This document shows, one piece after another, positions 33,617 through 44,589 of a DNA stretch of 51,150 nucleotides (positions are counted from its first letter, which is position 1; the number at the start of each line of letters is the position of its first letter). Source of the DNA: Cylindrodendrum hubeiense (Eukaryota > Ascomycota > Sordariomycetes > Hypocreales > Nectriaceae); NCBI GenBank assembly GCA_014621425.1, contig JAANBB010000294.1:1-51150 (forward strand), read 5' to 3'. A program made the translations under genes and the position numbers. The notes beneath the pieces were generated by a model that was given only the letters and a program-made list of their open reading frames with translations, ran no database searches and was not told where the DNA came from.

Positions 33617-34274
33617 TTTAGAATAGGCGATTTCTCTCGGGTTTGAGGGTGCTTGGATGGCATGGCGATTTAGATTTTCAAAAGAAAAAAGACAATGGAC
33701 ACCTTCAGGAGACGATTTAGATTGATGAGATGTCATGGATGGATGGATTGGATTGGACGGGATGCCATAGGTTTAGTTACTCCCTATGAATGACAACACA
33801 TTGATGTGTTTTTTTGGACCATGCTCGGATGCTTTCAACATTTTTATCATCTTGTCTCCTCTCTGCGATAATGTTTCTGCAAACCCCAATATCCTTCCTC
33901 ACTGTCCGTCCATGCATCCTGTCCATGCAACCATGCCATCTTATGCAACAGTCCTTGACTCTCGTCCCTATAACTCCTCCCCAGTTATGGTCGTAGTCCC
34001 TCCCCATACTCCGCGACACTAACCGAAGATCTTGAAATCAAAAGAGCCACCTCGAGTCTCGGGCAACAGGGGAATCTTTTCCGTCTCCTCGAACGCCGTA
34101 CTGGACCAATGCAAAATAGTGATCAAACAAAAAAAAGGAAAAAGGAAGAGAGAGCTCAACCCTTGCTAAATACCAAGCCTCTCTCCAAAACTGTTATGCG
34201 CGGCTACGCCGCCTGCGCACCTTCTGCGGCTTGCGGGGTCTCACTCGCCGTCTGCGCGACTGGTTAGGGTCTTC
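33617..34274. other. Convergent intergenic region between ade5,7 and the SUMO ligase gene
   Basis: 658 bp of 3' flanks; A runs near 33680 and 34125-34145 may be part of polyadenylation regions. Nothing else is seen. Confidence 0.5.
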
Positions 34275-36359
34275 CTAAGACGGGTACCCAAGCGACTCGT
34301 TCGGGAAATCCGAGTTGTCGGGGCTGTGGAAGCCATTGACGCTGGTGTTCTGCCTCTTAGTGGGCCGCTGAATAGGCTCGTCATCATCCTCGTCTGATGA
34401 GAGGGTGAGATCTATCACCGCGGCGGCAGGTCGCTTGGCGCTGGTTGAGCCGAGTCGTGGACCAGCTGAAACAGGTGTACTGGTGCTGGAAGTAGGATTC
34501 TTCGGGGTTTCAAGGCGGCGGCCGATAATGTTGACCTCTGAGATCTCCAGATCGTCATCGTCATCGTAATCATCATTTTCGAATTGAGATAGTTGACTCT
34601 GAGAACCATGTTTATCTCGCTCGTCGTCACTTGTCTTGATGTACCACTTCCCAGATGGCTCAATGGTCACCGTCTCTAAACTCTTTGGTGTATTACTGAG
34701 AATATCCTTGACATACCTAGCAGGCAGGTATTAGCACTCAAGAATGGAGCTGTGGTTAGGGATTCACAACTTACTCATCAACCGCAAGCTGCTCAAACGG
34801 CGCAGACTTGTTGCAGATGGGGCAAAGCCACTGCGGACCCTGCTCCTGAAGCTGGAGATAGGATGTAGCATCAAAGCATTGGATGTGCGCACAGCTGAGG
34901 CCACGGCAAGGGAGGTCTAATCGCATGTATGACAGGGGACACTTGAGTGATAACACCTGAGAAGTTGCGACGACATCGGGATCCTGGGCTTTCTCGCTAA
35001 CTTCATATCATTAGTATCATTGCCAGTTTCTTCTCGGGTTGGTTGATCCTTACACTCTTGGAGGACGGATTGGATTGGTATCCTCTTGCCAGAGGAAATG
35101 CGGGTAACCAACTCCTCGACAGATGTAACCTTACAAAGGTTTACAACAAGGAAGAATTTCTGCATCCATGTACAAGTTAGCAAAACTCCTAGAGCTACAA
35201 GACATGCGCCAAGATTGACGAGGGCATCCTGACATGTCGGCCACCTGCCTTATTTGTCAACGCATAAGTGAATTCGAGATTGTTGGTGTAGTTAGGTCTA
35301 AGACGAAGAGCGTTGGTGATGTCAACCGGTCTAGTAGATCCAGGCTTGTTCTTCAACCCGCGTAGATTCGCCTTGACTTCGCCAGAGTTAACACGCAACT
35401 CGGACTGGTGAGGGAAGGCAATGTCTTGCATCCCTAAGCTATCACCGGCGCAGAAGACCATGACTCTGTAAGATTTGTCGTTAACGCATTGCTGCAGAGC
35501 TGGGTGGTCGGTAACTTTAAGCGGCACGGTGACGGAGTTGCGGTGCTGCGACATGGCTGAGTTGGAGTTAGTTAGGTGAATATACGAAACTCCGATCCCC
35601 CATTGGTTCCAGCTATGACTTACCGTCGCAAGAATGCACATCGCTAACGGGAGCCTCAATCTTATAAAAGGGGCTCGGCTTGAAGTTCACGTTTGGGCGG
35701 GACCCAGTCATGGTGGTCCGGTGGGCAGGGCGAGAGGCGCTGCCGTCACGCGAGAAATTGGTTGAAAAGGAAATAGGTTGTGACAGATGCGGCGACGCGA
35801 GGGCATGGCCATGGGCGGGCGAGTGGTTGTGGGAATGAGTTGCTCGGGCGGGCGATGCTCCGGCTGCAGGCGCGTTCGAGATTGCGTTCTGCACGCTCTG
35901 GCGGATCTGTTGGAAACGCAACGGGTCTTGGGCGATGACGGCTTCTTCGATGACTGTGCGACGGATAACAGGGTCAGTGGTGTGATGCATGAGCGAATGC
36001 AGGGCTGTGTCGAGGAACAAGGCAACGGAATACTGGTGGAGGTGGGAGGAAGGGAGGGAGGGGTAGGGTCGAGCAAGGCGGAGGTGAGGCAGAAGTGAGG
36101 CTGTCTGGGACAAGGCCGGGCGTGCAAGATTGGTAAGTGGAGGAGGCGCGAAGGAAGACTCACGATTGGCGATGCGATTCTGCAACTCGGCCTTGATGCC
36201 GGTGCTCTTGATGCCGTTGACCTGGCAAACCGACGAGAGCTGGCGGTTGAGCAGTCGGTTGACCTGCCGCACGAGCTGGCTTGCTTCCTGTCGCGAGACC
36301 GAAGATGCTGGTGATGAGCCTGGGGCCGCAGCCGAACCCAGGCTGGAAGACGATGCCAT
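34275..36359 (-). CDS. pli1: SUMO E3 ligase, Siz/PIAS family (Pli1-like)
   Basis: Six exons: 36359-36164, 35953-35624, 35556-35249, 35159-35054, 35000-34775 and 34716-34275, giving 535 residues. Domains in order: a SAP-type DNA-binding helix pair (about 25-70), a PINIT domain (about 155-300), and an SP-RING/MIZ zinc finger (about 330-380) with candidate ligands Cys350, His352, Cys373 and Cys376. A SUMO-interaction motif VIDLTL (489-494) is followed by an acidic run. It transfers SUMO from Ubc9 to chromatin and replication proteins in the nucleus. Three joins are notable: intron 1 is stop-free and a multiple of three, intron 3 appears to use a GC donor, and intron 4 an AAG acceptor. An alternative GT donor for intron 3 would add five residues. 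Confidence 0.82.
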
Positions 36360-37055
36360 GGCTGGCGTTTGTGTTGGTCGTGGCCGTTCCCGCTATGTGC
36401 CTAAGGTTGCGGGGGTGTGCGGGTGCAGGTGCGATGGTGGAAGTCGAGCGCAAAGGAAGGCGCGGGAGCAGTCGCGAGGGCAGGCGCAAGGGTGCGCGCG
36501 AGGGAAGTGCCAGTGCGAGTGCGACGTCGAGGCTGGCCGCGCAGCCGCATCCAAGGCAGGCACGAACAGGCAGGCAGGCTGTGCAGCGGTTGTAGGAGGA
36601 AAGACACAGTGACAGAAAAGAAAGGAAAGACGGAACAAGGGACTACAAGCTGCGGCCGGACAGCAAAGACGACTCTGCGGTGCAAGGGTCCAACATAGAC
36701 GTGCTCTCTCTCTCTCCTCTTCCTTCTCGGCCGGGGTATTCGGGACTCGGGGTGGTCTCGAGGCTCGACTTTTGATGTCATGCTCGCCCAGGAATCCCAG
36801 ACGTCTGGGCGTCCAGGAAAAGAAGGCGGTCATGGCTGGCAGAAACACACAATTTCAAACCCAGTGGCTCGTCGCTCCAGGGGTTCGCCCATTGACCGCA
36901 CTAGCCACACCTGCCGCCACAGCCTTGCCGCCCCTCCACCACTAGGTACTCAAGCGTTGCCGACTACTTTTTTTTTCACTCCATCTTATCGGACTCCCCG
37001 CCAATCTGCGATACGGACATCCATCTTCTCTCCAACAAAAACCACATCCGCAACC
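36360..37055. other. Divergent promoter region of the SUMO ligase and DUF2423 genes
   Basis: 696 bp. Open frames on both strands are low-complexity Arg/Ala/Pro frames typical of GC-rich leaders. A CT run near 36705-36722 is present. Nothing else is assignable. Confidence 0.5.
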
Positions 37056-37549
37056 ATGGCAAAGAGTGCCCGTTCAAGCTCCAGAAAGGCCAACAACCAG
37101 CGCCTGGCCGCCAATGTCTTTGGCCCGGTCGAGGCCGCTCGCGCCGAGCGTCTCCATGCCAAGCTGATCGAGCTGGCCAAGCAGCCCAAGCCTGAGTCTG
37201 CGGCCGGTGAGTGAAGAATGCGATACGGCATCGACGAGACATCTTAACTAACTCATTACGACAGTCCCAGAAGATGCCGACAAGGCCGAGGGCGATGAGA
37301 CCAGTAAGTTACCATTGTCTCCTGCATACTCTGAGTGTCACTGACGTCTCTCTCATAGCCATGGACGTGGACTCTGCGAAGCCATCCACGGCGCGCAATG
37401 ACAAGAAGCGCGTGGACAAGAGGAGGGTCAAGAAGGCGGGCATCGTCTTCCGAAAGTACAGTGACCGAATTGCGGCCAAGAAGAAGAAGGCTGCTTCATC
37501 AGCAGCAGCTGCAACTGCAACAGAAACTGCAACAGAAACGGCAGCTTAA
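37056..37549 (+). CDS. DUF2423 protein (YBL028C-like, probably nucleolar)
   Basis: Three exons: 37056-37206, 37265-37303 and 37359-37549, giving 126 residues. The N terminus MAKSARSSSRKANNQRL is the DUF2423 signature; the yeast member YBL028C also begins MAKS. A helix-forming stretch (ARAERLHAKLIELAKQ) is followed by a short acidic segment, then a very basic region (KKRVDKRRVKKAGIVFRKY...KKKK) and an Ala/Thr tail. Family members are small basic proteins linked to pre-60S ribosomes; this protein's role is inferred only from that. The ATG sits just after a C-rich leader. Confidence 0.75.
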
Positions 37550-37918
37550 AGTTTTGGTTCTTGGTCAAGGTCTCATTGTTTAGCAAATATGAATTTCATC
37601 CGTGATACCCTACATCACATCCCAGACATTTTCACTCGTCCCCGAGATCCCACTGGAACCAGCCTTGTGTGGCGCAGCACCCCGTATTTCGTAGACCAAT
37701 CACCGCTATTGCCGGCCGTCGCAACCTCTATGGCCTAGCAAGGCTGGCCAACAGTAGCGGCGCATTCATCCACGACACGACACGTCCACCTCTTTCACTG
37801 TCATCTCTTGTCGTGACATCCCGATGGCGGATTTCTCATAGTAGCCTTTGTCTAAAGTTTCCCTTTCCGTACTTTCTCTTCCAAGTCGTTCCTTTGCGCC
37901 GGTTTCCGATTCCCGGAG
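37550..37918 (+). other. Intergenic region between DUF2423 gene and las21
   Basis: 369 bp between two tandem genes, holding the 3' UTR of one and the C/T-rich leader of the next. Nothing else is seen. Confidence 0.5.
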
Positions 37919-40820
37919 ATGGTCGCCCCTAACCATGGGTCCTCCCTCCTGTCCAGCGTGTTGCTCACGGCGGCCAACATCTTAATCCCCATCTCTATTC
38001 TCGTCTTCGCCACCGGCTTCTTCCCATACAAACCATTTCTTCCCGGCTTGGCCGAGTTTGAGCCTCTCGAGTATGGGCCGCCGCCTCCCGCGCCCTTTGA
38101 TCGGCTGATCTTTATGGTTGTCGATGCTCTACGGAGGTATGCGCTGACATGACCTGGCACATCCAACCTTGCTAACCCCTGTCCTTGTAGCGATTTTGTA
38201 TATTCCGAAGACTCCGGTTTCCAATATGTGCAAAGGTGAGTTTTGTTACTTCAGACTGCTTCGAACAATTGCTCACAGAAACTAGCCTCATTCGAGATGG
38301 CAGTGCCATTCCCTTCACAGCCAATGCCCGGTCGCCCACCGTGACCATGCCGAGGATTAAATCCATGACTACCGGCTCTATCCCTTCCTTTGTTGATCTC
38401 ATCTTGAACTTTGATGAGTCCGACACCTCGTCCACACTCGCGGCCCAGGACACGTGGCTCTCCCAGATCAAGGCCAAGAACATGGGCAAGCTTCTCATGT
38501 ATGGCGATGACACATGGCTCAAGCTCTTCCCAAATACGTTCGACCGCCAGGATGGGACCACTAGCTTCTTCGTTGCGGTTTGTTGAGCCTAGATATCTCA
38601 GCTGTCAATATTTACTGACGCGAAGCAAGGACTTCACCGAGGTGGACCACAATGTCACTAGAAACATCGCTGGTGAACTTGAGAACGATGACTGGGGCTT
38701 GATGGTCCTTCACTACCTTGGTCTCGATCATATTGGACACAAAGCTGGACCTCGAAGGTAAACCTCCACCAACAACCGTATCTCTCTACTTGCTGACCCT
38801 TGAAAGCTCCAACATGGTCCCTAAGCAACATGAGATGGATGGCATCGTCCGAACCCTCTACGAATCAATGGCGTCGAAAGAGCACCTCGGTTCAACCCTC
38901 CTCATCCTTTGTGGTGACCACGGCATGAACGACGCTGGAAACCACGGTGCTTCATCGCCTGGCGAGACTTCTCCCGCTCTGGTTTTCGTGGCTCCAAAGC
39001 TCAAGACAATCTCAACCAAGCTCCCTGCACCCACGCAACCCAAGGGTGAATTTGAGTATTACTCCATGGTTGAACAATCTGACATAGCACCGACGATCGC
39101 AGCGCTTCTCGGCTTCCCCGTGTCAAAGAACAACCTGGGTGCTCTTATTCCCGACTTCCTCCCCTTCTGGCCAAAGACTGGCGACAAGATCCAAATATTG
39201 GTTCGCAATGCTCGGCAGATTCTCAACATCGTCACTGCTGCTTTCGGCACTGAACTTTTTGACTCGGAGAGCGGAATTGATCCTTGTGCCTTGGAGTCAA
39301 CCGAGATAAACGAATTAGCCTGTCAGTGGCAGAAGATTAACAACCAGGCGCGATCTCTGGCCAGTGTTAAGGAACTTGACCAGGACTGGCTTGATGCGAT
39401 GTCAACTTGGCTGCGCCGAGCCCAGGATCTGATGAGTAGTATGGCTTCTAACTACGACATGCCCCGGCTGTTTCTAGGCCAGGGGGTAGCCCTTGTCGCT
39501 GTTGTCGCTAGCGGGGCCGCTGTGGTTCAGCTGAGCACGCATCGACAGGGACCTCTGACCCCATTGGTTCTCATCACGGTCTTGTACGGGGTCATGATGT
39601 TTGCCAGCAGCTATGTTGAAGAAGAGCAGCACTTCTGGTATTGGTCCTCGACTGTCTGGGTTGCTTTCCTCGGTATTCGACACGTTCGAAGGTCTGCCCC
39701 CTATGCTATGGTGTTCCAGAGCGTAATGCTAACTACATGACAGGTCAACCACGTTCCCAAGCATGATTTGGTTCATTTTCGCCCTGGCTGCTCTAAGAGC
39801 TACCAGGGGCTGGAACCAGACCGGACAAAAGTTTGCAGGCGAGCCAGACATCGTCAAGACATTCCTCATTCCCAACCCGCAACTCCTTTGGGTCGTCCTG
39901 ACCGCGGCCTACATCATGCTCTCCTTCCGGGTCCTTTCCCGTCTTGAAGGTGTCCCGTATCTTGTCGGCACGTGTCTCTCCTCGCTACTCCTCACGACGG
40001 CCTACAGCTTCAAGCTGGACTTTACCAGTGAGGATGCGCCTGAGCTCGTCGTTGGGTTTGCGCACAGTCTGAACGAGATATTTCAGGGGCAGTCGTTGGT
40101 ATGGAGGGCGAGGACTGTCTTTGCTCTCCTTGCAATTATATGGGGGTACGGAGTGTATCGTACCTTGACGGGCAATCGCGCTGCGCAGATGCAGTCAGGT
40201 AAGTCCTCTCACATTCTCGCGCCTCGTATGGATATATCCACTAACATGAGCCGTAAGCAAACCTCTTTCACCTCCTGTATATAGTCTTCGGCATGACCCA
40301 GTCCCGGGCTACAAACATTCCCCTCTTCCTCCTCGCCGATATCCTCTTCCACGCCCTGCAGGCCACCAACCTGTCTATCACGGAAATCAGCACTGCCTCC
40401 ATCCTCCTTCAGCACGCTTTCTTTTTCGCATTCGGTGGCTCCAACGCCATCTCCTCCGTCGACCTCTCCAGCGCCTACAATGGAGTCAGTGACTTCAATT
40501 TTGTCGTCGTCGGCGTCCTCACCCTCGTTAGCAACTGGGCTGGCTCCATCTTCTGGGTATCCGCGACTAACCTCCTGCTGCTGCGCAAGTATAACGAGGG
40601 CCACCGCCATGTCTTCCGCCAGCATCTCGCCCTGCTGACGCTCTTCGTCACGGCTAGTATCGCATTCGTCATGGCTGCGTGCACGGCACTGCGGACGCAT
40701 CTCTTTATCTGGACTGTCTTCTCGCCAAAGTACCTGTACGGCATGGCGTGGAGTCTTGGGCAGCACCTGCTCATTAATGCTGGGCTTGGGGGTCTATTGT
40801 TCTGGTTGACAGCAAGGTGA
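37919..40820 (+). CDS. las21: GPI ethanolamine phosphate transferase 2 (Las21/Gpi7)
   Basis: Seven exons: 37919-38136, 38191-38235, 38286-38577, 38630-38757, 38807-39691, 39744-40198 and 40258-40820, giving 861 residues. One N-terminal membrane segment precedes a lumenal alkaline-phosphatase-type domain. Its motifs are VVDALRSDFVYS, a candidate nucleophile Thr in SPTVTMPR, HYLGLDHIGH and CGDHGM. From about 475 on, many hydrophobic segments follow, with FGMTQSRATNIPLFLL as in Gpi7 homologues. The enzyme adds ethanolamine phosphate to the second mannose of GPI anchors in the ER. Exon 7 uses an AAG acceptor at 40255-40257; a TAG acceptor 27 nt downstream is also in frame and would drop nine residues. 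Confidence 0.9.
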
Positions 40821-41094
40821 TACGGCCATGGATTTGCGAGATAATATTTTTACACAAACTTGGGATTTACGTTGGTTGATGTGGCAGCAAGAGCTGTTTC
40901 CTTGCCTTCCGTCAACTCGACTAGACAATACTGGAGTTGTACAGTTTATAGCAATGAATCTAATAACATTCCAATTCGATCGCTAAATCAACGCCCACCC
41001 TACCGAGACCGTGCCGCTGTCCCACCCATCATGTCCTCATCATCCAAAGCCCGTTTCATTAAACTCGTGCAAAGTCATTTTTATCTCATCAGTC

Positions 41095-44000
41095 TCAAGA
41101 ATCCGCCATCTCCACATCGCCGTCCGATAGGAGATCCTCAACGAGTGAGGAGGAGGCCCTTTCATCTTTGGGTACGATAGTGCCCTCGCTTTCCTCGTCT
41201 TCCTCCTTGATCTGAGGCTCTTCGACGACTGACTTCTCTTCCGACTGCAGCCGGTCAGGGTTCAGTGACATACTGCGGCTAGTACGTCGTTGGCTGGGCT
41301 GCTGCTCGTCTAAGACGTTGACAATCTTGCCGAGACTGACGTGGATCTTGTAGAGGGCGTTGCGGCTGGTGGCGTCGGAGAGGAACCCCTCCTCCACGGC
41401 GGCACTGACCTCAGCGTATCCCTCACGGAGCTTCTCCTCGGTTGACCCAGGTGACATGTGGAGTTTACCGAGGAGGGTAGCAATGAGCTTTTTCTCTTCC
41501 TCTGCAATCGTATCAGCATCTACTGTTTCACGTTTACAGATGTTAAGCTTACTGGTAATGTTGCCTCGGAGTCTCTCCAAGATGTCCATAGCAAAGTCCA
41601 GGTGGACATCGCCATTAACAGCCTTTTTCTCGGTATCCAGCAATAGAGTAGTGCTGTAGACCTTCCTGGGATCTGTCCAATCAACAAGGCAGGCTCCGAT
41701 TGTAGTCATGCTGACCATGTCCTCCTCTACATCCACATCGTCGTCTTCCAAGCCCTCGCGAACATTGAAGAGAGCATGGATAGCCTCGAGCGCGGCGGAT
41801 CGCATGAGATCCTGGTTCTCAGGCCGTGAGAAACAAAACACGGGCAGGAAATAGTTGAGTGCCTGTCGGACTGTCTGGTTTGATGCGGACGAGGGATCGA
41901 AATAGGCAACAACGAGAGACTTAAGAAGCTCCTGGCACGCTTCCTCGTCGCTGACAATGCGACCAAGAAGTAGTTTTGAGGCGGCTACAGTGGCAGCCGC
42001 TTGGACCTCCGGAGATTTGGCACCGCCCTTTACGGCCTTGACATAGACCTTCAAGAGACCTGGCGTCGAGGCTAAGAGTTGCGCACCGTGGACATTGAGA
42101 ATATCCGTCAGGATATGCAGCGCGGTGATCTGCAGCGCCGTGTGGCCCTTGTTAAAGAAGTGCATAAACAGGCTGAGGTTCTCCTCCGCGAGCGATCGGT
42201 CGAGAAGAGCGCACAAGCCGAGGCAGACCAGTCCCCTCTCGCGAACAGGGGCTTCATGGCTGCGTACTGCGGGAACTACTAAGTTGTTGAGCATGGACAC
42301 CAGGTTGGTGTTGTCCTGAAGGTTTTCAGCAACATGCGTAAGCATGCATTGAACGATGTGAAGACACTTCATGTTGACGACGATCTCCTTAACCGCCTTC
42401 TCACGAGCCTCCTCTTCGCTCAACTCAGGGCTGCCCCGCTTGCCTCCCTTAGTCGGCGTACTTGGGCCACTGACCTCTGACCTGGCTGAATGGAAGCTTT
42501 CTTCGGGATCCTCCGCAGGTTCGTCGACGATCGTGTCGTGTACATCAGCAACGGACTCAAGGACGATGCTGCAGAACTCTCGCTCTCCAGCAACATCCGG
42601 TGAGCAGATACCCCGAAGGGCCTCTACTGTGAGCTTTGTAACATCATCTGGTAGATCTGAGATGGACAGCATCCGTCGAAGCAGTGTGAACATCTTGCGC
42701 CGTCCAACCTCATCAGAGTAATCAAGGGTCAGAGCGATCTGGAGCATCTGCTCCACGATGAACTCCTGTTCCACGGTGTCTTCCTCCTCTTCATCCTCTT
42801 CCACCTCCTGTTGGGCTACCCTCTTGAGGGCCTCGACCAAAACCTGCAGATAGCGTTCAAGGAAGAAGGCAAGCTTCGTGACCTCGGGAGTCTTTTCTTC
42901 CAACAAAGCCAGGTACTTGCCGTTGCCCTCAAGGCGGCAGAAGTCGTTGAAGCTCCTTGCCATGAAGACTGACTCAGCGGAAAGAGTCTCCCAGAACTTA
43001 TCATCAAACTCAGCCGCCTCACGGTAGTCTGGTCGTCCCTCCCAGAAGCCCTTCATGGCCTCGAGAGCAACGCCATTATCAACGCCTGAGTTGACCACGT
43101 CAATTCGCTCAAGCAGTTCCAAAAGCCCCTCGAAGTTTGGTGGTGAAGGCTCTGCCTGCTGACCTTCCTCTGGAGGCGGGGTGCCTACACAATCCTCAAT
43201 CCATCGCTCCCGGAAGAGTCTACCCGCAGCCTTGCGAACATTCTCATCTCGGTCTCGAAGACCCCATCTCAGGAGCTTCTCTCGCATAGAGAGTGAAAGA
43301 TGTCTGAAGTCTCCCAACGCTGGTAGAAGACGTGAATAAACAGCCCGCCTCGTTGCGGAGTCCTGGTCTCGGGCACGTTCAAGGAGGAAGGGCAAGGTAT
43401 TGTGGAGGATGGGGAGATTTGTGAGAAGAGACCTGCGCACATCGGCGCTAGGGTCGTTCTGCAGAACCTCTAATAGCTTATCAAGCAGGCCCGTATCCTC
43501 ATCGTCGTCGCTGTCGTCCGAGTTGGCGTAACTCTCGCCCTGGTTACCAGCGAGACGGCCAAGACCCAGCACCGCTTGAGCACGAACCATAGCCTCCTTA
43601 TCTCGGATCCGCTTAAGCAATCCGTGCCGGAGCTTCTGGAACAGGTCATCGTCTATCGCATCGAGAGAGTTGATGATGTGTGAAATGAGCTGGGTCGACC
43701 TGAATCGAACAAACTTGTCCTTGGCGGTTAAGAGCGGGAGAACTGCTTCGAGAAGCTGCGAGGTGAGCCGAGTGCTAGGCGTCTCGGGCATAACACTCGC
43801 ATCTTCTTCAATATCCCCAAGGAGCTCATTGTCCTTTTCACCGGCATGCCGCAAGAAGAGGCCGATGAATCGAATTGATTTCTCTCCGACACTCTCTGAT
43901 TTCTTGATCGGCATTATCCTGAGAACGCATCTGACGAACTCATGGTTGAAGGCCTCTTCGTCGAAGTCATTGGCTTGGGAATGTTTTGAGTCGGTAGGTT

Positions 44001-44244
44001 CGTAGCAGCACGACTCGTGAATCTTTCGCAGATTCACGACGAGCTTTCGATGTGTCGCTGTAGTTCGCTGAGCATCACGAAAGATACTACAGACCTTTCC
44101 TCTCAAGGCACTGTCAGGGGTATCGACAATTTCGGAGGGTGAAGAAGATGCGCGAGAGGCGCCCGAAGCTCGTGATGATACGGTAGCGTTCGACTGTCTG
44201 GCAGCCGAGGTTCTTGTCGATCGGTTTGAAGTTCGAGCAGGCAT
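41095..44244 (-). CDS. cnd3: Condensin complex subunit 3 (Cnd3/Ycg1, CAP-G)
   Basis: A single exon of 1049 residues. After a Ser/Arg-rich N terminus (1-45) the protein is alpha-helical with HEAT-like repeats. These include KSIRFIGLFLRHAG, VRFRSTQLISHIIN, DKEAMVRAQAVLGLGRLA, PSADVRRSLLTNLP and RDRDENVRKAAGRLF, the usual beginning of CAP-G proteins. An acidic/Ser-rich insert lies near 590-625 and an acidic tail ends the chain. CAP-G binds DNA with the kleisin Cnd2/CAP-H and helps compact mitotic chromosomes. The frame extends 16 codons upstream to a weaker start; 44244 is chosen because it begins the Arg/Ser-rich N terminus. It shares a 345-bp divergent promoter with nop4 and converges with las21. 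Confidence 0.92.
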   Translation of the reverse strand: MPARTSNRSTRTSAARQSNATVSSRASGASRASSSPSEIVDTPDSALRGKVCSIFRDAQRTTATHRKLVVNLRKIHESCCYEPTDSKHSQANDFDEEAFNHEFVRCVLRIMPIKKSESVGEKSIRFIGLFLRHAGEKDNELLGDIEEDASVMPETPSTRLTSQLLEAVLPLLTAKDKFVRFRSTQLISHIINSLDAIDDDLFQKLRHGLLKRIRDKEAMVRAQAVLGLGRLAGNQGESYANSDDSDDDEDTGLLDKLLEVLQNDPSADVRRSLLTNLPILHNTLPFLLERARDQDSATRRAVYSRLLPALGDFRHLSLSMREKLLRWGLRDRDENVRKAAGRLFRERWIEDCVGTPPPEEGQQAEPSPPNFEGLLELLERIDVVNSGVDNGVALEAMKGFWEGRPDYREAAEFDDKFWETLSAESVFMARSFNDFCRLEGNGKYLALLEEKTPEVTKLAFFLERYLQVLVEALKRVAQQEVEEDEEEEDTVEQEFIVEQMLQIALTLDYSDEVGRRKMFTLLRRMLSISDLPDDVTKLTVEALRGICSPDVAGEREFCSIVLESVADVHDTIVDEPAEDPEESFHSARSEVSGPSTPTKGGKRGSPELSEEEAREKAVKEIVVNMKCLHIVQCMLTHVAENLQDNTNLVSMLNNLVVPAVRSHEAPVRERGLVCLGLCALLDRSLAEENLSLFMHFFNKGHTALQITALHILTDILNVHGAQLLASTPGLLKVYVKAVKGGAKSPEVQAAATVAASKLLLGRIVSDEEACQELLKSLVVAYFDPSSASNQTVRQALNYFLPVFCFSRPENQDLMRSAALEAIHALFNVREGLEDDDVDVEEDMVSMTTIGACLVDWTDPRKVYSTTLLLDTEKKAVNGDVHLDFAMDILERLRGNITSKLNICKRETVDADTIAEEEKKLIATLLGKLHMSPGSTEEKLREGYAEVSAAVEEGFLSDATSRNALYKIHVSLGKIVNVLDEQQPSQRRTSRSMSLNPDRLQSEEKSVVEEPQIKEEDEESEGTIVPKDERASSSLVEDLLSDGDVEMADS

Positions 44245-44589
44245 TTTGGCGACGGGGGACGACCCTATGCGCAGAAACTGAGGGATTGTCAAGTGTCAAA
44301 TGTATATGTGAATGCCCGTGTGGTGGTGAGGCTTTGTTTGGAAACGCGGTCGTGTTGTCACACACTTGGGTAAATAGTCTTCCATTTACGGCTTAGCGCA
44401 AGGCGATAACACAGCATCCCCGCCATCACGTGCGATTAGATAGACTGCCAGAAATTTGTCTTATCGGGTAGCAGCCATAATTTTTTTTTAGAACGACATC
44501 GCCAACTTCCCGGCGCAAGCACATTCCACGGTGCTGCAGCCATTGCCATTCGTCATAGTGCAACCTCTTTTCTAAGCCTGATTTGAAAT
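44245..44589. other. Compact divergent promoter of cnd3 and nop4
   Basis: 345 bp drive two essential-type genes in opposite directions. A CACGTG lies at 44427-44432, roughly in the middle. A T run is at 44481-44489. No TATA box is evident. Confidence 0.55.
44427..44432. promoter_or_regulatory. CACGTG element in the cnd3-nop4 promoter
   Basis: A CACGTG hexamer near the centre of the shared divergent promoter. A bHLH/Cbf1-type factor could act on either gene; this is inference. Confidence 0.35.

Noticed and set aside
31162..33663. 833-codon open frame antisense to ade5,7
   Set aside because: It mirrors the sense gene almost exactly. Strong codon bias against TTA, CTA and TCA in the sense strand removes stops in the antisense frame. 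The protein has no recognisable domain.
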